Below, one piece after another: positions 8,087 through 18,240 of a DNA stretch of 64,000 nucleotides. The first letter of the stretch is position 1; each line of letters opens with the position of its first letter. Origin of the DNA: Enterobacteriaceae bacterium LSJC7 (lineage in GTDB: Bacteria > Pseudomonadota > Gammaproteobacteria > Enterobacterales > Enterobacteriaceae); NCBI GenBank assembly GCA_000302695.1, contig AMFN01000005.1, positions 62,001 through 126,000 of the forward strand. Direction: 5' to 3'. The notes beneath the pieces are model-generated. The model saw only the letters and a list, made by a program, of their open reading frames with translations, was not told the origin of the DNA and ran no database searches. The translations under genes and the position numbers were made by a program.

Positions 8087-9091
8087 TTATGGCTGGGCAA
8101 CAAAACCAATGGCTTCGTAGACCTTTTTCACCGTTTCAGACGCATGTGCACGGGCTTTCTGCGCCCCTTCTTTCATGACCTGTTGCAGGAAAGCTTCATC
8201 GTTACGGTAACGGTGGTAGCGCTCCTGCAATTCGCTCAGCATGCCGGACACGGCATCAGCCACTTCGCCTTTCAGGTGGCCGTACATTTTGCCTTCAAAG
8301 TGCTGTTCCAGTTCGGCAATCGTCTGCCCGGTCACACCAGACAGAATATCCAGCAGGTTAGCTACCCCGGCTTTGTTCGCCACATCGTAGCGCACCACCG
8401 GCGGCTCGTCGGAGTCGGTGACGGCGCGTTTAATCTTTTTCACCACCGATTTCGGGTCTTCAAGCAGGCCAATCACGTTGTTACGGTTGTCGTCCGACTT
8501 GGACATCTTTTTCGTCGGCTCCAGCAGCGACATCACGCGAGCGCCGGATTTCGGAATAAACGGCTCCGGCACTTTAAAGATATCGCCGTAGATAGCGTTA
8601 AAGCGCTGTGCAATATCGCGGCTCAGCTCCAGATGCTGCTTCTGGTCTTCACCGACCGGCACCTGATTGGTCTGGTACAGCAGAATGTCTGCGGCCATCA
8701 GCACCGGGTAATCAAACAGACCGGCGTTGATGTTTTCAGCGTAGCGCGCTGATTTGTCCTTGAACTGCGTCATGCGGCTCAGTTCACCAAAGTAGGTGTA
8801 GCAGTTCAGCACCCAGCTCAGCTGCGCGTGCTCCGGGACATGGGACTGGACGAAAATGGTGCTCTTTTGCGGGTCGATACCACAGGCAAGATAGAGCGCC
8901 AGCGTATCGAGCGTGGCTTTACGCAGCTTTTCCGGGTCCTGGCGCACCGTAATGGCATGCTGGTCGACGATGCAGTAAATACAGTGGTAATCATCCTGCA
9001 TGTTCACCCACTGACGCAGCGCACCCATGTAGTTCCCGATGGTTAGTTCTCCCGACGGCTGCGCGCCGCTAAAGACGATGGGCTTAGTCAT
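8087..9091 (-). CDS. trpS: Tryptophanyl-tRNA synthetase
   Basis: Class I aminoacyl-tRNA synthetase charging tRNA-Trp in the cytoplasm. The 334 residues match E. coli. The HIGH-equivalent TIGN is at 17-20 after PSGEL, and KMSKS lies in [10 protein letters not shown] near residue 195. It is the last gene of the aroK-aroB-damX-dam-rpe-gph-trpS run, 4 bp after gph, with an intrinsic terminator just beyond its stop. Confidence 0.99.
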   Translation of the reverse strand: MTKPIVFSGAQPSGELTIGNYMGALRQWVNMQDDYHCIYCIVDQHAITVRQDPEKLRKATLDTLALYLACGIDPQKSTIFVQSHVPEHAQLSWVLNCYTYFGELSRMTQFKDKSARYAENINAGLFDYPVLMAADILLYQTNQVPVGEDQKQHLELSRDIAQRFNAIYGDIFKVPEPFIPKSGARVMSLLEPTKKMSKSDDNRNNVIGLLEDPKSVVKKIKRAVTDSDEPPVVRYDVANKAGVANLLDILSGVTGQTIAELEQHFEGKMYGHLKGEVADAVSGMLSELQERYHRYRNDEAFLQQVMKEGAQKARAHASETVKKVYEAIGFVAQP

Positions 9092-9095
9092 TTAC

Positions 9096-9806
9096 TCATT
9101 CCTGATGTTCATAGTGGGGAAGCCCGAGTAAGGGCAAAATCTCATGGAGGCGATCGTAGACATAATCAGGCTCGCTGAGCGCTATCGCTTCTCCATAGTT
9201 GTATCCGTAAGTCAGACCCACCGAGCGACAGCCCGCGGCCTGAGCAGCGAGAATATCATTGCGCGAGTCACCAACAAAGAGCAACTCTTGTGGCTGGAGA
9301 TTCAATTCCTGTAAAACACGCAGTACCGCTTCCGGGTGCGGTTTTTTGTTCTCAACATCATCACCGCCAATAATCACACTAAAATAGTCGTGAATACCGA
9401 GTGCCGTGAGAATCGGTGCGACAAAGGCACTGGGCTTGTTGGTGACCAGCGCCAGCGCAATGCCGTTTTGCTTTAGCGTGTTGAGCGTTTCGGCCACCGA
9501 CGGGAACAGAAAACTGCCGTCCTCGGCGGCTTCGCCGTAGTAGCGGTCAAACAGCTTACGCATCATGGCGTGCATACCGTCGTCCGCCTGCGGGCGCGAT
9601 TTTTCCTTGAGCGCCCACGCCAGTGCGCGCTCCATCAGCACATCGGCACCGTTGCCAATCCAGGTAACAACCCGGTCTTCACCGGCCTGCGGCAGCTCCA
9701 GCGCATAGAGCGCGCTGTCAACGGCAAACGTCAGCCCCGGCGCGCTGTCAACCAGCGTGCCGTCGAGATCGAACGCCACGCCGCGGATCGTGGATAACTT
9801 ATTCAT
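9096..9806 (-). CDS. gph: Phosphoglycolate phosphatase (HAD family)
   Basis: Removes phosphate from 2-phosphoglycolate formed during DNA repair. The HAD motif DLDGTLVDS lies near the N-terminus, VTNKPSAFV is motif 2 and FVGDSRNDI motif 4. At 236 residues it is shorter than the E. coli protein (252), mainly through a shorter insert in the cap region after the ALAWA stretch. It overlaps the end of rpe by 8 bp and lies 4 bp before trpS. Confidence 0.95.
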   Translation of the reverse strand: MNKLSTIRGVAFDLDGTLVDSAPGLTFAVDSALYALELPQAGEDRVVTWIGNGADVLMERALAWALKEKSRPQADDGMHAMMRKLFDRYYGEAAEDGSFLFPSVAETLNTLKQNGIALALVTNKPSAFVAPILTALGIHDYFSVIIGGDDVENKKPHPEAVLRVLQELNLQPQELLFVGDSRNDILAAQAAGCRSVGLTYGYNYGEAIALSEPDYVYDRLHEILPLLGLPHYEHQE

Positions 9807-10476
9807 GACCTACCTTTGCCAGCTCACTGCGCATTTCATCAATTACTTTTTTGTAGTCCGGCTGGCTGAAAATCGCAGAGCCTGCAACAAACATATCTGC
9901 GCCCGCCTCGGCAATTTCGCGAATGTTGTTCGCCTTCACACCGCCGTCCACTTCCAGGCGGATATCATAGCCGGACGCATCAATACGCTCACGCACCTGG
10001 CGCAGTTTCTCAAGCGTGTGTGGGATAAACGACTGGCCGCCAAAGCCGGGGTTCACCGACATCAGCAAAATCACGTCCAGCTTGTCCATAACATGGTCAA
10101 GCCAGCTAAGAGAGGTGGCCGGGTTCAGCACCAGACCGGCCTTACAGCCGTGCTCTTTAATCAGTTGCAGGGAGCGGTCAACGTGCTCGGAGGCTTCCGG
10201 GTGGAAGGTAATAATGCTGGCGCCTGCGGCGGCAAAATCAGGAATGATGCGGTCAACCGGCTTCACCATCAGGTGCACGTCAATGGGTGCCGTAACACCG
10301 TAGTCGCGCAGCGCTTTAAGCACCATCGGCCCGATGGTCAGGTTCGGGACATAGTGATTATCCATGACATCGAAGTGCACCACATCCGCACCCGCCGCCA
10401 GCACTTTTGCGGTGTCTTCGCCCAGACGGGCGAAGTCAGCCGACAGGATTGAGGGGGCAATCAAATACTGTTTCAT
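9799..10476 (-). CDS. rpe: Ribulose-phosphate 3-epimerase
   Basis: Interconverts ribulose 5-phosphate and xylulose 5-phosphate in the pentose phosphate pathway. The 225 residues form a TIM barrel with the metal-site motifs [12 protein letters not shown] and [13 protein letters not shown], and the phosphate-binding VAGSAIF near the C-terminus. Same length as E. coli. It lies between dam and gph and overlaps gph by 8 bp. Confidence 0.98.
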   Translation of the reverse strand: MKQYLIAPSILSADFARLGEDTAKVLAAGADVVHFDVMDNHYVPNLTIGPMVLKALRDYGVTAPIDVHLMVKPVDRIIPDFAAAGASIITFHPEASEHVDRSLQLIKEHGCKAGLVLNPATSLSWLDHVMDKLDVILLMSVNPGFGGQSFIPHTLEKLRQVRERIDASGYDIRLEVDGGVKANNIREIAEAGADMFVAGSAIFSQPDYKKVIDEMRSELAKVGHE

Positions 10477-10521
10477 CCGCTTCTCCAGTTTTAATTTTTG
10501 CGGCGGGCGAAACGACCAGGT

Positions 10522-11334
10522 TCAGGGCTGGTACAGCGCCAGCAGTTCGTTCACCTTGTTACGCGCCCCGCCGTTACTGCTAATGCTGCGCCTCACGCGC
10601 ACCACGTGTAATTTTGCCTGTTGATACCACAGCCGCGTCAGCGCCGTATCATGATTCGATATCAGCACCGGGATCTGCTCACTTCTGAGCGTCTCGGCAA
10701 GCTCGGCCAGATGCTGCTGCTGCTGCATGCTGAAACTGTTGGTGTGGTAGGCGGTAAAGTTCGCCGTTGCCGACAGCGGCGCATACGGCGGATCGCAATA
10801 CACCACAGAGCCGGGGGCCAGCCCGCTCATGCTCTCGGCATAAGACTGGCAGACAAAAACGGCGTTTTGCGCACGCTCGGCAAAATGGTACAGCTCCGGC
10901 TCAGGAAAGTACGGGCGGCGATAGCGACCAAACGGCACGTTAAACTCGCCGCTCTGGTTGTACCGGCACAGGCCATTGTAGCCGTGACGGTTGAGATAAA
11001 GGAACAGCTGCGCGCGGCGGAAATCATCCCGACACTGATTAAACTCATTGCGCAGGTGATAATAGGCCTCAGCGCGGTTGCAGGCTTCGCAAAACAGCTT
11101 GCGCGCCTCCATGACGTACTCGTCCGGGCGCTGTTTAACGATGTTATAAAGCTCAATGAGATCGCGGTTGATATCCGCGAGAATATAGCGCTGATAATCA
11201 GTGTTAAGGAACACAGAACCAGCGCCAACGAAGGGCTCGATAAGACACTCTCCCGCAGGGAGATGGCTTTTGATCTCTTCCAGCAGGGGGAATTTCCCCC
11301 CTGCCCACTTCAAAAAAGCGCGATTTTTCTTCAT
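10522..11334 (-). CDS. dam: DNA adenine methyltransferase Dam (GATC)
   Basis: Methylates adenine in GATC using SAM, marking the old strand for mismatch repair and timing replication. FLKWAGGK (7-14) is the SAM-binding start, IEPFVGAGSVF follows, and the catalytic DPPY is at 181-184. The 270 residues compare with 278 in E. coli; the C-terminus is slightly shorter. It lies 45 bp upstream of rpe and 61 bp after damX, as in the E. coli operon. Confidence 0.98.
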   Translation of the reverse strand: MKKNRAFLKWAGGKFPLLEEIKSHLPAGECLIEPFVGAGSVFLNTDYQRYILADINRDLIELYNIVKQRPDEYVMEARKLFCEACNRAEAYYHLRNEFNQCRDDFRRAQLFLYLNRHGYNGLCRYNQSGEFNVPFGRYRRPYFPEPELYHFAERAQNAVFVCQSYAESMSGLAPGSVVYCDPPYAPLSATANFTAYHTNSFSMQQQQHLAELAETLRSEQIPVLISNHDTALTRLWYQQAKLHVVRVRRSISSNGGARNKVNELLALYQP

Positions 11335-11395
11335 GCGGCCTGACTATTACACCTTCTCCCGCTGTGGAGAAGCTCCGACAGCATATGCGCTTCGA

Positions 11396-12652
11396 TCATG
11401 ATTTGAGATCGGTCTGAACCTGGCTGATAGGCTTGGTCCACGGGTTTTTCGCCTGCACCTCCGCAGGTAACGAAGACACCGCACGTTTGGCTTCATCTTT
11501 AGAGGTATACACCCCTTTAACCAGCACATACCACGGCTTGCCTTCACGCTGGGTCTGATAAACCACATAATCCTGTAGGTTCTCTTTCTTCGCCCAGGCA
11601 TTCAGGTTGGCGTAGTTTGACGAGCTACTGAGCTGAAGCGTGTAGTGTGACGGCGAGGCAGATGTTAACGCGCCGACGTTACCGGTACTGGCTTTAGCAC
11701 TACTGCTCGCCGTGGTAGCGGTGGGTGCAGCCGTCGCTGCCGGTTTGCTTTCAGCCGCTTTCGGTGCACTGGTGGTCGCAGCCGGCGCTTTCGTCGGGGT
11801 ACTGGCGGTCTGCGCAGGCGCTTTTACCGCAGGTTTTGGCTCACTTTTCACCTGAGCTGTTACCTGAGGACGCGTTGGCTGCGGTTTATGAGGCGGTTCA
11901 ATAATGGTCGTCTGGCGCTGCGGGCGACGAGGTTCACTCACCTGCGCCGGACTTGTCGTCTGCTGCGGTGCGCGCACGCCGCCGTTACCGGTCATCGCCA
12001 CGGTCGCCGGTTGGGTTGGCAGCGTGGAGCTTGCCGTATTCCCCATCTGGCCTTGACCACTTTGCTGGCCCTGCGGCGGTGTCAGCGCGTTATTCAGGTC
12101 ACCCTGAATTTCCATACGCTGCTGGCCGTTTTGCCCTTCAGTCGGCTGGGACTGGGTCGGTGTGGAAGAAATTGGCGGCAGCGAAATATCGCGCGGGTCG
12201 CTGCTGGTCTGCGCGGTTGCGTCAGACGGTGCATTTGCACCAGCGCTCTGCTGCCCGTTGCCGGAGAGGTCGATATTGCGCTCACCACTGGCCGTATTCG
12301 CATCCGGCGTGGCGCTGGACGAAGGGCCTTTGAGCGCAGAGCCAATACCGAAAATAATCAGCAACAGCACCAGAATGCCCACGCCCAACATAATGTGTTG
12401 GCGAGAAACCGATGCTTTACCAGCCGGGGCGGGACGACGCCTGCGCGGGCGGTTTTCATCGTCCTGCACGGCATACTTTTCCTGCTCGCGAGCGCGGTTC
12501 GCGCGTGACGGACGACGCTCGTCGGCATCAACATCAACGTCATCAATATTGATACGCGGCTCGTTGTCGTAGTTGGCATTCTGACGCGAGCGACCTGAAG
12601 GGCGATCGCTGGGATCAGATTTCAGGTCGTCGTCTGGTTTATATCCATCCAT
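11396..12652 (-). CDS. damX: Cell division protein DamX (SPOR domain)
   Basis: Inner-membrane protein that gathers at the division septum through its peptidoglycan-binding SPOR domain. The 418 residues comprise an acidic/basic cytoplasmic N-terminus (1-86), one membrane helix (about 87-107), a long Pro/Gln/Thr/Ala-rich periplasmic linker and the SPOR domain from about 336 ([18 protein letters not shown]) to the end. The linker diverges from E. coli, as is normal. Operon position between aroB and dam confirms the call. Confidence 0.95.
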   Translation of the reverse strand: MDGYKPDDDLKSDPSDRPSGRSRQNANYDNEPRINIDDVDVDADERRPSRANRAREQEKYAVQDDENRPRRRRPAPAGKASVSRQHIMLGVGILVLLLIIFGIGSALKGPSSSATPDANTASGERNIDLSGNGQQSAGANAPSDATAQTSSDPRDISLPPISSTPTQSQPTEGQNGQQRMEIQGDLNNALTPPQGQQSGQGQMGNTASSTLPTQPATVAMTGNGGVRAPQQTTSPAQVSEPRRPQRQTTIIEPPHKPQPTRPQVTAQVKSEPKPAVKAPAQTASTPTKAPAATTSAPKAAESKPAATAAPTATTASSSAKASTGNVGALTSASPSHYTLQLSSSSNYANLNAWAKKENLQDYVVYQTQREGKPWYVLVKGVYTSKDEAKRAVSSLPAEVQAKNPWTKPISQVQTDLKS

Positions 12653-12743
12653 TTAACACCCCATTCGCAGGACAGGGCCTGCAATATTCTGTTAGCGCTT
12701 GTACGAAGTTATCAGCCGTCGTGCGGCTAACCTTTCTAATCAT

Positions 12744-13832
12744 TCACGCTGACTGGCAGTCTGCGATAGCGCTTAAAACGACATCGTGAGCGACACCCGC
12801 GCGAATCTCACTCTTACCAATGGCCAGCGGCAGAACCAGTCTCAGCTCGCCGCCTAATACTTTCTTATCGCGCATCATATGTGGCAGATAGCTGTCAGGC
12901 GTCATCTCAACCGGTCCCGTGACCGGCAGACCAGCACGTTTGAGCAGTACGATGATACGCTCAACATCCTGCCCGGTGAACTGACCAAGACGCTGGGCCG
13001 TGCGCGCGGCCATCACCATGCCGGCGGCCACTGCCTCACCGTGCAGCCAGTTGCCATAACCCATCTGCGCTTCAATGGCGTGACCAAAGGTATGACCCAG
13101 ATTCAGTAAAGCACGTAACCCGCTTTCCCGCTCGTCGGCAGCCACAACTTCGGCCTTCAGCTCACAGCAGCGGCGGATACAGTACGCCATGGCGTCCACA
13201 TCCAGTCGCAGTAGCGCGTCGAGGTTTTCTTCAAGCCAGTTAAAGAAATCGGCATCAAGGATGATGCCGTATTTGATAACCTCTGCCAGCCCGGAAGCCA
13301 GTTCGCGTGCAGACAGGGTTTTAAGACAATCGAGGTCAATAATGACCGATGCGGGCTGCCAGAAAGCGCCAATCATATTTTTACCGAGCGCGTGGTTCAC
13401 CGCCGTTTTGCCGCCCACAGAGGAGTCCACCTGTGAAAGCAGCGTCGTCGGCACCTGAATAAAGCGCACGCCGCGCTGGTAACAGGCGGCCGCAAACCCG
13501 GTCAGGTCGCCAATCACGCCGCCCCCCAGGGCAACCAGCGTGGTATCACGGCCGTGCGGCTTGTGCAGCAACGCGGTAAAAACAGTTTCAAGGTCAGACA
13601 AGCTTTTGTGTTTTTCGCCGTCTGGCAGAATGACGCTGTCAACCTTAATGCCAGCGCCTTCAAGCACGGCGCTGACCTTCTCAAGGTACAGGGGAGCGAG
13701 GATGTCGTTGGTCACCAGCATCACCTGCTCGCCACTTTTCAAAGGCCAGAAGGCATCCGGCTCGTTGAACAGTCCGGGGGCGATGGTAATCGGGTAACTA
13801 CGTTCCCCGAGAGTAACAGTTAACCTCTCCAT
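12744..13832 (-). CDS. aroB: 3-dehydroquinate synthase
   Basis: Second step of the shikimate pathway, converting DAHP to 3-dehydroquinate with NAD and a metal ion. The 362 residues show [11 protein letters not shown] (NAD-binding glycines), [19 protein letters not shown] (active site) and [12 protein letters not shown] (metal-binding histidines). It lies 57 bp after aroK, the previous step in the operon. Confidence 0.98.
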   Translation of the reverse strand: MERLTVTLGERSYPITIAPGLFNEPDAFWPLKSGEQVMLVTNDILAPLYLEKVSAVLEGAGIKVDSVILPDGEKHKSLSDLETVFTALLHKPHGRDTTLVALGGGVIGDLTGFAAACYQRGVRFIQVPTTLLSQVDSSVGGKTAVNHALGKNMIGAFWQPASVIIDLDCLKTLSARELASGLAEVIKYGIILDADFFNWLEENLDALLRLDVDAMAYCIRRCCELKAEVVAADERESGLRALLNLGHTFGHAIEAQMGYGNWLHGEAVAAGMVMAARTAQRLGQFTGQDVERIIVLLKRAGLPVTGPVEMTPDSYLPHMMRDKKVLGGELRLVLPLAIGKSEIRAGVAHDVVLSAIADCQSA

Positions 13833-13889
13833 AACGCTCAGTACCTTTTTGTTGCTGGTGCCCGCAGGCGAATCATTATCAGAACAGAA

Positions 13890-14411
13890 TCAGTCGCTTT
13901 CCAGCATATGAATAATCTGGTTAGCGACAACTTTTGCGCTTTGGTCATCGGTACGAATGGTTACATCAGCAATTTCTTCGTACAGCGGGTTACGCTCACC
14001 TGCCAGCGATTCAAGCACTTCTCGCGGCGGCGTTTCGACCTGCAGCAGGGGACGTTTTTTGTCGCGCTGGGTGCGCGCCAGCTGTTTCTCAATGGTGGTT
14101 TCCAGGTACACGACCACACCACGCGCGGAGAGACGGTTGCGGGTTTCGCGAGATTTTACCGAACCCCCGCCAGTCGCCAGCACAATACCCTGCTTTTCCG
14201 TGAGCTCATTGATGATTTTCTCTTCGCGCTGGCGGAAACCTTCTTCACCTTCTACGTCGAAAACCCATCCCACATCCGCTCCGGTTCGTTTCTCAATCTC
14301 TTGATCAGAATCGTAAAATTCCATATTGAGTTGCTGAGCTAACTGACGCCCAATAGTGCTTTTGCCGGCACCCATAGGCCCAACCAGAAAGATATTGCGT
14401 TTCTCTGCCAT
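13890..14411 (-). CDS. aroK: Shikimate kinase I
   Basis: Phosphorylates shikimate in aromatic amino acid synthesis. The 173 residues have the P-loop [11 protein letters not shown] (11-21), DSDQEIE in the shikimate site and ATGGGSV. Same length as E. coli AroK. It heads the operon that continues to trpS; its promoter must lie in the 384 bp upstream. Confidence 0.98.
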   Translation of the reverse strand: MAEKRNIFLVGPMGAGKSTIGRQLAQQLNMEFYDSDQEIEKRTGADVGWVFDVEGEEGFRQREEKIINELTEKQGIVLATGGGSVKSRETRNRLSARGVVVYLETTIEKQLARTQRDKKRPLLQVETPPREVLESLAGERNPLYEEIADVTIRTDDQSAKVVANQIIHMLESD

Positions 14412-14795
14412 TTTTTTTCGGTACTACGTAAGACAATTCGTTGATGATTAACCCACCCCTTCCGTGCCTTGCGGAGCGGGACATGAACTGAAACCCCTTT
14501 AGCTATAGTGCGAGAGTCAGACTGAAAATTATCTCAACACTCAAGGCAGTTTGGCAACCGAATAAATACCCCTACGCCGCGAGAGACATTACTGCACGCA
14601 GCGCACAAGTTCGGTTACGGACATAAGATATGCCCACTACCCCTTAACGGAATCGCTACACCTTGTATGCTAATTCCCTTCTGGCGTCAAATTGTTGACA
14701 GTGATTCACGATAAAAAAGCGCAGCTTATCGCACAGGCCGAAGATCAGGACAATACCTGGGCAATAAAAGTAGCATAGTCTACGCGTAGCGCCCG
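14412..14795. other. Intergenic region with the aroK promoter(s)
   Basis: 384 bp between the hofQ stop and the aroK start, both on the minus strand. E. coli has aroK promoters here. On the minus strand TTGACG followed by a CATACA-like -10 about 15-16 bp on (near 14675-14700), and a TATAGC box near 14500-14505, are candidates, neither strong. No ORF in it looks real. Confidence 0.4.
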
Positions 14796-16034
14796 CTATT
14801 GCACCAGCCGGGGCGTGATGAACACCACCAGTTCCCGGCGCTCATTTTCGTTCGCCGTATGCCGGAACAACCCACCCAGTAGCGGGAGTTTACTCAAACC
14901 CGGCACGCCGTCGCGCCCCGCATGTCCGCGCTGCGAAAAGATGCCGCCGAGCGCGACGGTTTCGCCTTCGTGCATTTCTATCTGTGTTTCAATCTCCTGC
15001 TTATCGATAAGCAGCACTTCTCCATCAGCCTGCTGGAGCTTTTGTCCTGGCGCGTTCTGGCTGATGCGCAGTTTAAGCCGCACCCGCTGCGCAGGCAGAA
15101 TGGTGGGCATGACTTCCATACCCAGCACCGCCTCTTTGAACTGCACGCGCGCGCTGGAATTGTCTGTGGACGATGTCTGGTAAGGGATTTCGCTGCCCTG
15201 TTTAATGCTGGCAGGCTGGCGGTGCGCCGCCAGAAGACGCGGGCTGGCAATAAACGCCAGCTGCTGTTTGCGCTCAAGCGCTGACAGCTCCAGCTCAAGC
15301 TGGCGCCCGTTAATCCGGCCCACGTTAAAGCCAACAAAACTGCCCGGCTGCGTCACCGCCAGATCAACGCCAAAAGCGCGCCCTTCAGACGGCCCCTGTG
15401 CTGTTGCTTTTGAGCTGCGAAACCACTTTACGCCCAGTTCGTGCAGGCTTTGCTGGGTCATGGTCACGATGTGTGCCGCCAACTCCACCTGACCCACCGG
15501 GTGGTCCATTTCCTTAATCCATGAGCGGAGGTTCGCAAGGGCCGCCCGGGTGTCATCCACCAGCAGGCGATTGGTGCGCACATCTACCGTTACGCTGCCG
15601 CTGGCGCTAAGTAAACGCTCACCCACATCCTTCATAGCACGCGCAAGCTCCGCGGCATCTGCGTGACTGAGGGCAAACACCTCACGCTGGGTGGGCAGGC
15701 GCTTACTTTTCTGCGCAGGCTTACTCACCGCCTGCGCTTCCCCAGCCCCGGCGGGCCAGACGCTTAGCACCTCACCGCGCTTTTCAAAGCGCAGCCCTGC
15801 CGCGCTGACAACCGTTTCAAACGCCTGCTTCCAGGGTACGGCCGCCAGATTAAGAGAAAGCTTACCTTCCACGCCAGGCGCCACCACCAGGCTGAAACGC
15901 TGGTTTTCCGCCAGCGTTTGCAGAATTTGCACCACCGGCACCTCGTCCATCAATAGCGAAACCTTGCCCGCGTCCTTTGCCATTCCCAGCGTCGGCACCA
16001 ATAACGCGCTGACCAGCCACATTGCCTTTATCAT
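14796..16034 (-). CDS. hofQ: DNA-uptake secretin HofQ
   Basis: Outer-membrane secretin of the PilQ/HofQ type, which in E. coli supports use of external DNA as nutrient. The start at 16034 (MIKAMWLVSALLVPTLGMA signal peptide) is chosen because GAGG lies 5 nt upstream and the 412 residues then equal E. coli HofQ; the frame runs open to 16076. Secretin features: NRLLVDDTRAAL in the N domain, IASPRLLAAHRQPASIKQGSEIPY, and the C-terminal VPGLSKLPLLGGLFRH with ELVVFITPRLV. Last gene of hofMNOPQ. Confidence 0.94.
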   Translation of the reverse strand: MIKAMWLVSALLVPTLGMAKDAGKVSLLMDEVPVVQILQTLAENQRFSLVVAPGVEGKLSLNLAAVPWKQAFETVVSAAGLRFEKRGEVLSVWPAGAGEAQAVSKPAQKSKRLPTQREVFALSHADAAELARAMKDVGERLLSASGSVTVDVRTNRLLVDDTRAALANLRSWIKEMDHPVGQVELAAHIVTMTQQSLHELGVKWFRSSKATAQGPSEGRAFGVDLAVTQPGSFVGFNVGRINGRQLELELSALERKQQLAFIASPRLLAAHRQPASIKQGSEIPYQTSSTDNSSARVQFKEAVLGMEVMPTILPAQRVRLKLRISQNAPGQKLQQADGEVLLIDKQEIETQIEMHEGETVALGGIFSQRGHAGRDGVPGLSKLPLLGGLFRHTANENERRELVVFITPRLVQ

Positions 16035-16041
16035 GAATACC

Positions 16042-16341
16042 TCATTTTCCTGGCCCCAGAATCCTGACTGGCGCACACCCTTTTTGCGCCTGCATTAGCA
16101 CATTCCCCTCGGCAATCTCTGCCACCTGCCAGCCGGGCAACGGCGCGGCGCCAGGCTGTAGTCTTACCCAGCCCTCCGGGGTGCTGACCAGTGCCAGCCC
16201 CGCCTCGCCAGGCGTTTGGGAGATACCCCGCAGCACCCAGCCCTGAAACGGACTGGTGCAGGGATCGGGCAGTGGCATAAATGGGTTACGTGCGCCCTGG
16301 CAAGGCACGGCGATAAATAACGCCAATAGCCAGGCTCTCAT
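16042..16341 (-). CDS. hofP: HofP, PilP-like component
   Basis: A 99-residue protein with signal peptide (MRAWLLALFIAVPCQGA) and the short PilP-like beta domain, with RNPFMPLPDPC near the N-terminus and GWVRLQPG further on. It is shorter than E. coli HofP (about 134). It overlaps hofO by 4 bp (ATGA) and is 7 bp from hofQ, so order and coupling support the call more than sequence does. Confidence 0.8.
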   Translation of the reverse strand: MRAWLLALFIAVPCQGARNPFMPLPDPCTSPFQGWVLRGISQTPGEAGLALVSTPEGWVRLQPGAAPLPGWQVAEIAEGNVLMQAQKGCAPVRILGPGK

Positions 16342-16811
16342 TTCACTTCTCCAAGCCGTAACGTCAAAGTAAGCGCCTGCTCATGCATTTGCAGCATGAA
16401 GCCCTGTGCATTGATGTACTGCTCTCCCAGCAGCGTGAGTAGCGCGGGTAACTGCGGCCAGGCCACCTCCAGAGTCAGTTCGGAATGGGGCGAGTCTGGC
16501 TGCCAGCTCACCAGCGTGCTGCGACTCTCACGACTGAGTTGCAACGCCGAGAAAGGCCGCGCCACCGGCCTCTGTGGTGCGTCGATGTCTGCGGCATCGG
16601 CAATCGCCCTTTGTCTGAGATACAGGTATTGCTGGCGCGTTTGCTCCCGAAGCAGGCGTTGCTGCTCGTGAAGCCGCTCGTTGGCAGGCCAGAGCTTCCC
16701 TGCCAGCGTATTTGCCGCGCCGTAGATCAGCATCAGTAGTGCCAGCGCACTCAGAAACCGCCAGCGCCAGTGCGCCATCAGCCAGCGCTCAGGGAGTGGC
16801 AACATGAACAC
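16338..16811 (-). CDS. hofO: HofO, PilO-like inner-membrane protein
   Basis: A 157-residue single-pass protein: a short cytoplasmic start, one helix (about 19-37) and a periplasmic region with a charged coiled-coil-like stretch (NERLHEQQRLLREQTRQQ). This is the PilO topology. Its start lies inside the end of hofN (23-bp overlap), and it overlaps hofP by 4 bp. Sequence conservation is low, as usual in this cluster. Confidence 0.82.
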   Translation of the reverse strand: MFMLPLPERWLMAHWRWRFLSALALLMLIYGAANTLAGKLWPANERLHEQQRLLREQTRQQYLYLRQRAIADAADIDAPQRPVARPFSALQLSRESRSTLVSWQPDSPHSELTLEVAWPQLPALLTLLGEQYINAQGFMLQMHEQALTLTLRLGEVK

Positions 16812-17337
16812 CTCCGGTGCTGAACGTCAGGCTAAAACGCCACTTACCGCTACGCTCTCGCTTTAGCGCGCCCTGCTGGATAAGCCGCAGTCCGGCGGGC
16901 GACTGAGGCGTCTGGAATGCATACAGGCCCGCTTCATCACGAGACAATCCCTCTACGCGCATAACGTCTTCGTGCATTTCTACCGTAGTCAGCCACGTCT
17001 GGGGCGGTAACGCCTGAGCAAGTGCGAGTAGCGCATTACTCCAGCGCTGGGTTTGTGCCTGTCGCCATTGCGCCTGGCGCACAGCTTCACGCTGGCTGGC
17101 AAGCCGCTGTTCGCGCTCACGCGCGCTGGCGGCCAGTTGCTCTGCGCTGTGCAGAGTAGCCTGCTCGTTATCCAGTAGAAGGCGCTGCTGCTGCGCTTGC
17201 AGTCCGTTCGCCGTGCCTCGACAGGTGACAACAAAAAGCACCACACAACTCGCCCCGCCCAGCGCGATGAGCCACAAGCGCAGGCGCGATGCCAGGCGCT
17301 GCTCACGCCATGCCAGTAAATTAACCAACGCCGTCAT
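16789..17337 (-). CDS. hofN: HofN, PilN-like inner-membrane protein
   Basis: A 182-residue PilN-like protein beginning NLLAWREQRLASRLR, the typical PilN/HofN 'NLLPWR' motif by which PilN binds the PilM-like ATPase. One membrane helix (about 21-40) and a coiled coil rich in Q, R, A and L follow. It overlaps hofM by 4 bp. Confidence 0.88.
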   Translation of the reverse strand: MTALVNLLAWREQRLASRLRLWLIALGGASCVVLFVVTCRGTANGLQAQQQRLLLDNEQATLHSAEQLAASAREREQRLASQREAVRQAQWRQAQTQRWSNALLALAQALPPQTWLTTVEMHEDVMRVEGLSRDEAGLYAFQTPQSPAGLRLIQQGALKRERSGKWRFSLTFSTGGVHVATP

Positions 17338-18122
17338 TGCTGCACTCTGGCCAACGCCAGTCCCAGCGCCACGGCGTAGCTGTCGCCGTTCTCAGGCAGC
17401 GGTGGTTGCAGGCGCACCAGGGCGCTCCAGGGGTCAAAATAGGCAACGCCATTGCCGGCAAATGCCTGATGGCAGGTCGCGGCCTGCGCCGTTTGTACGC
17501 CGATGTGCTCGCAAAGCGCGGGGGCGGTTGCCGCCTGGGTTGTGCTCACACAGCCCCAGCGCTGTGCACTGGCCCACAGCCAGCACCCACCGCTCTGATG
17601 AATGACGGTGCTGTGCCCTCGCCCGGCAATAAAAGGAACAAAACGCTGCAACGCACTGGCGTCCGGCGTGATGGCGGCGGGTGCAAGACGTAACCGCTCA
17701 AGTGCCGTGCGCAGCGCCTCAACATCCTCTCGCCGTGCGGCAGTTACGGCATATTCCCCGCCAGGCTGGGCGCAGTAATCCAGGCTCAGTTCAGCCGCGC
17801 TCATGCGCAGCGGTGTGCTGATACTGGCCGCGAAATACATCACGCGCTGCGCCTCACTCACAGGGCCAGGCGCTGCCGATAGCGTTTTTTGAAGCGTGCG
17901 TGCGCCAGGAAACGATACCCGCAGTTGCGTACCTGAGGGCAACTGTCGGTGCCAGCCGGTCATTGCTTCAGGCAGCAATATCTGCCCGTCAGGAGCCGTT
18001 TTTAGATGAGGGAAATCCCACCAGCGTTGCAAGTACCAGCCGTGCCTGCCGCGGGAAAGGGCGACGGCGCGAGCGCCATCACATTGAATATCAAGGCCTA
18101 TTCGCCAGCTTCTGAATACCAT
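17334..18122 (-). CDS. hofM: HofM, PilM-like actin-fold protein
   Basis: A 262-residue PilM-like protein, the cytoplasmic actin-fold member of the hof cluster. WRIGLDIQ at the start, ITPDASALQRF in the middle, FDPWSALVRLQPPLP and ALGLALARV at the end match E. coli HofM. ATG at 18122 is preferred (GGAG 9 nt upstream, length near the E. coli 259); in-frame ATGs at 18143 and 18131 exist but are badly spaced from that site. It is divergent from mrcA, which starts 118 bp away, as in E. coli. Confidence 0.88.
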   Translation of the reverse strand: MVFRSWRIGLDIQCDGARAVALSRGRHGWYLQRWWDFPHLKTAPDGQILLPEAMTGWHRQLPSGTQLRVSFPGARTLQKTLSAAPGPVSEAQRVMYFAASISTPLRMSAAELSLDYCAQPGGEYAVTAARREDVEALRTALERLRLAPAAITPDASALQRFVPFIAGRGHSTVIHQSGGCWLWASAQRWGCVSTTQAATAPALCEHIGVQTAQAATCHQAFAGNGVAYFDPWSALVRLQPPLPENGDSYAVALGLALARVQQ

Positions 18123-18240
18123 ACGCGGCATCTCCCTGTTCATCGTGATGAAAATGACATATCAAAGCGTCTGGCTTGCCTTTATACTACCGCGCGTTTG
18201 TTTATAAACTGCCCAGCTGAAACTAAATGGGAAATTCCGA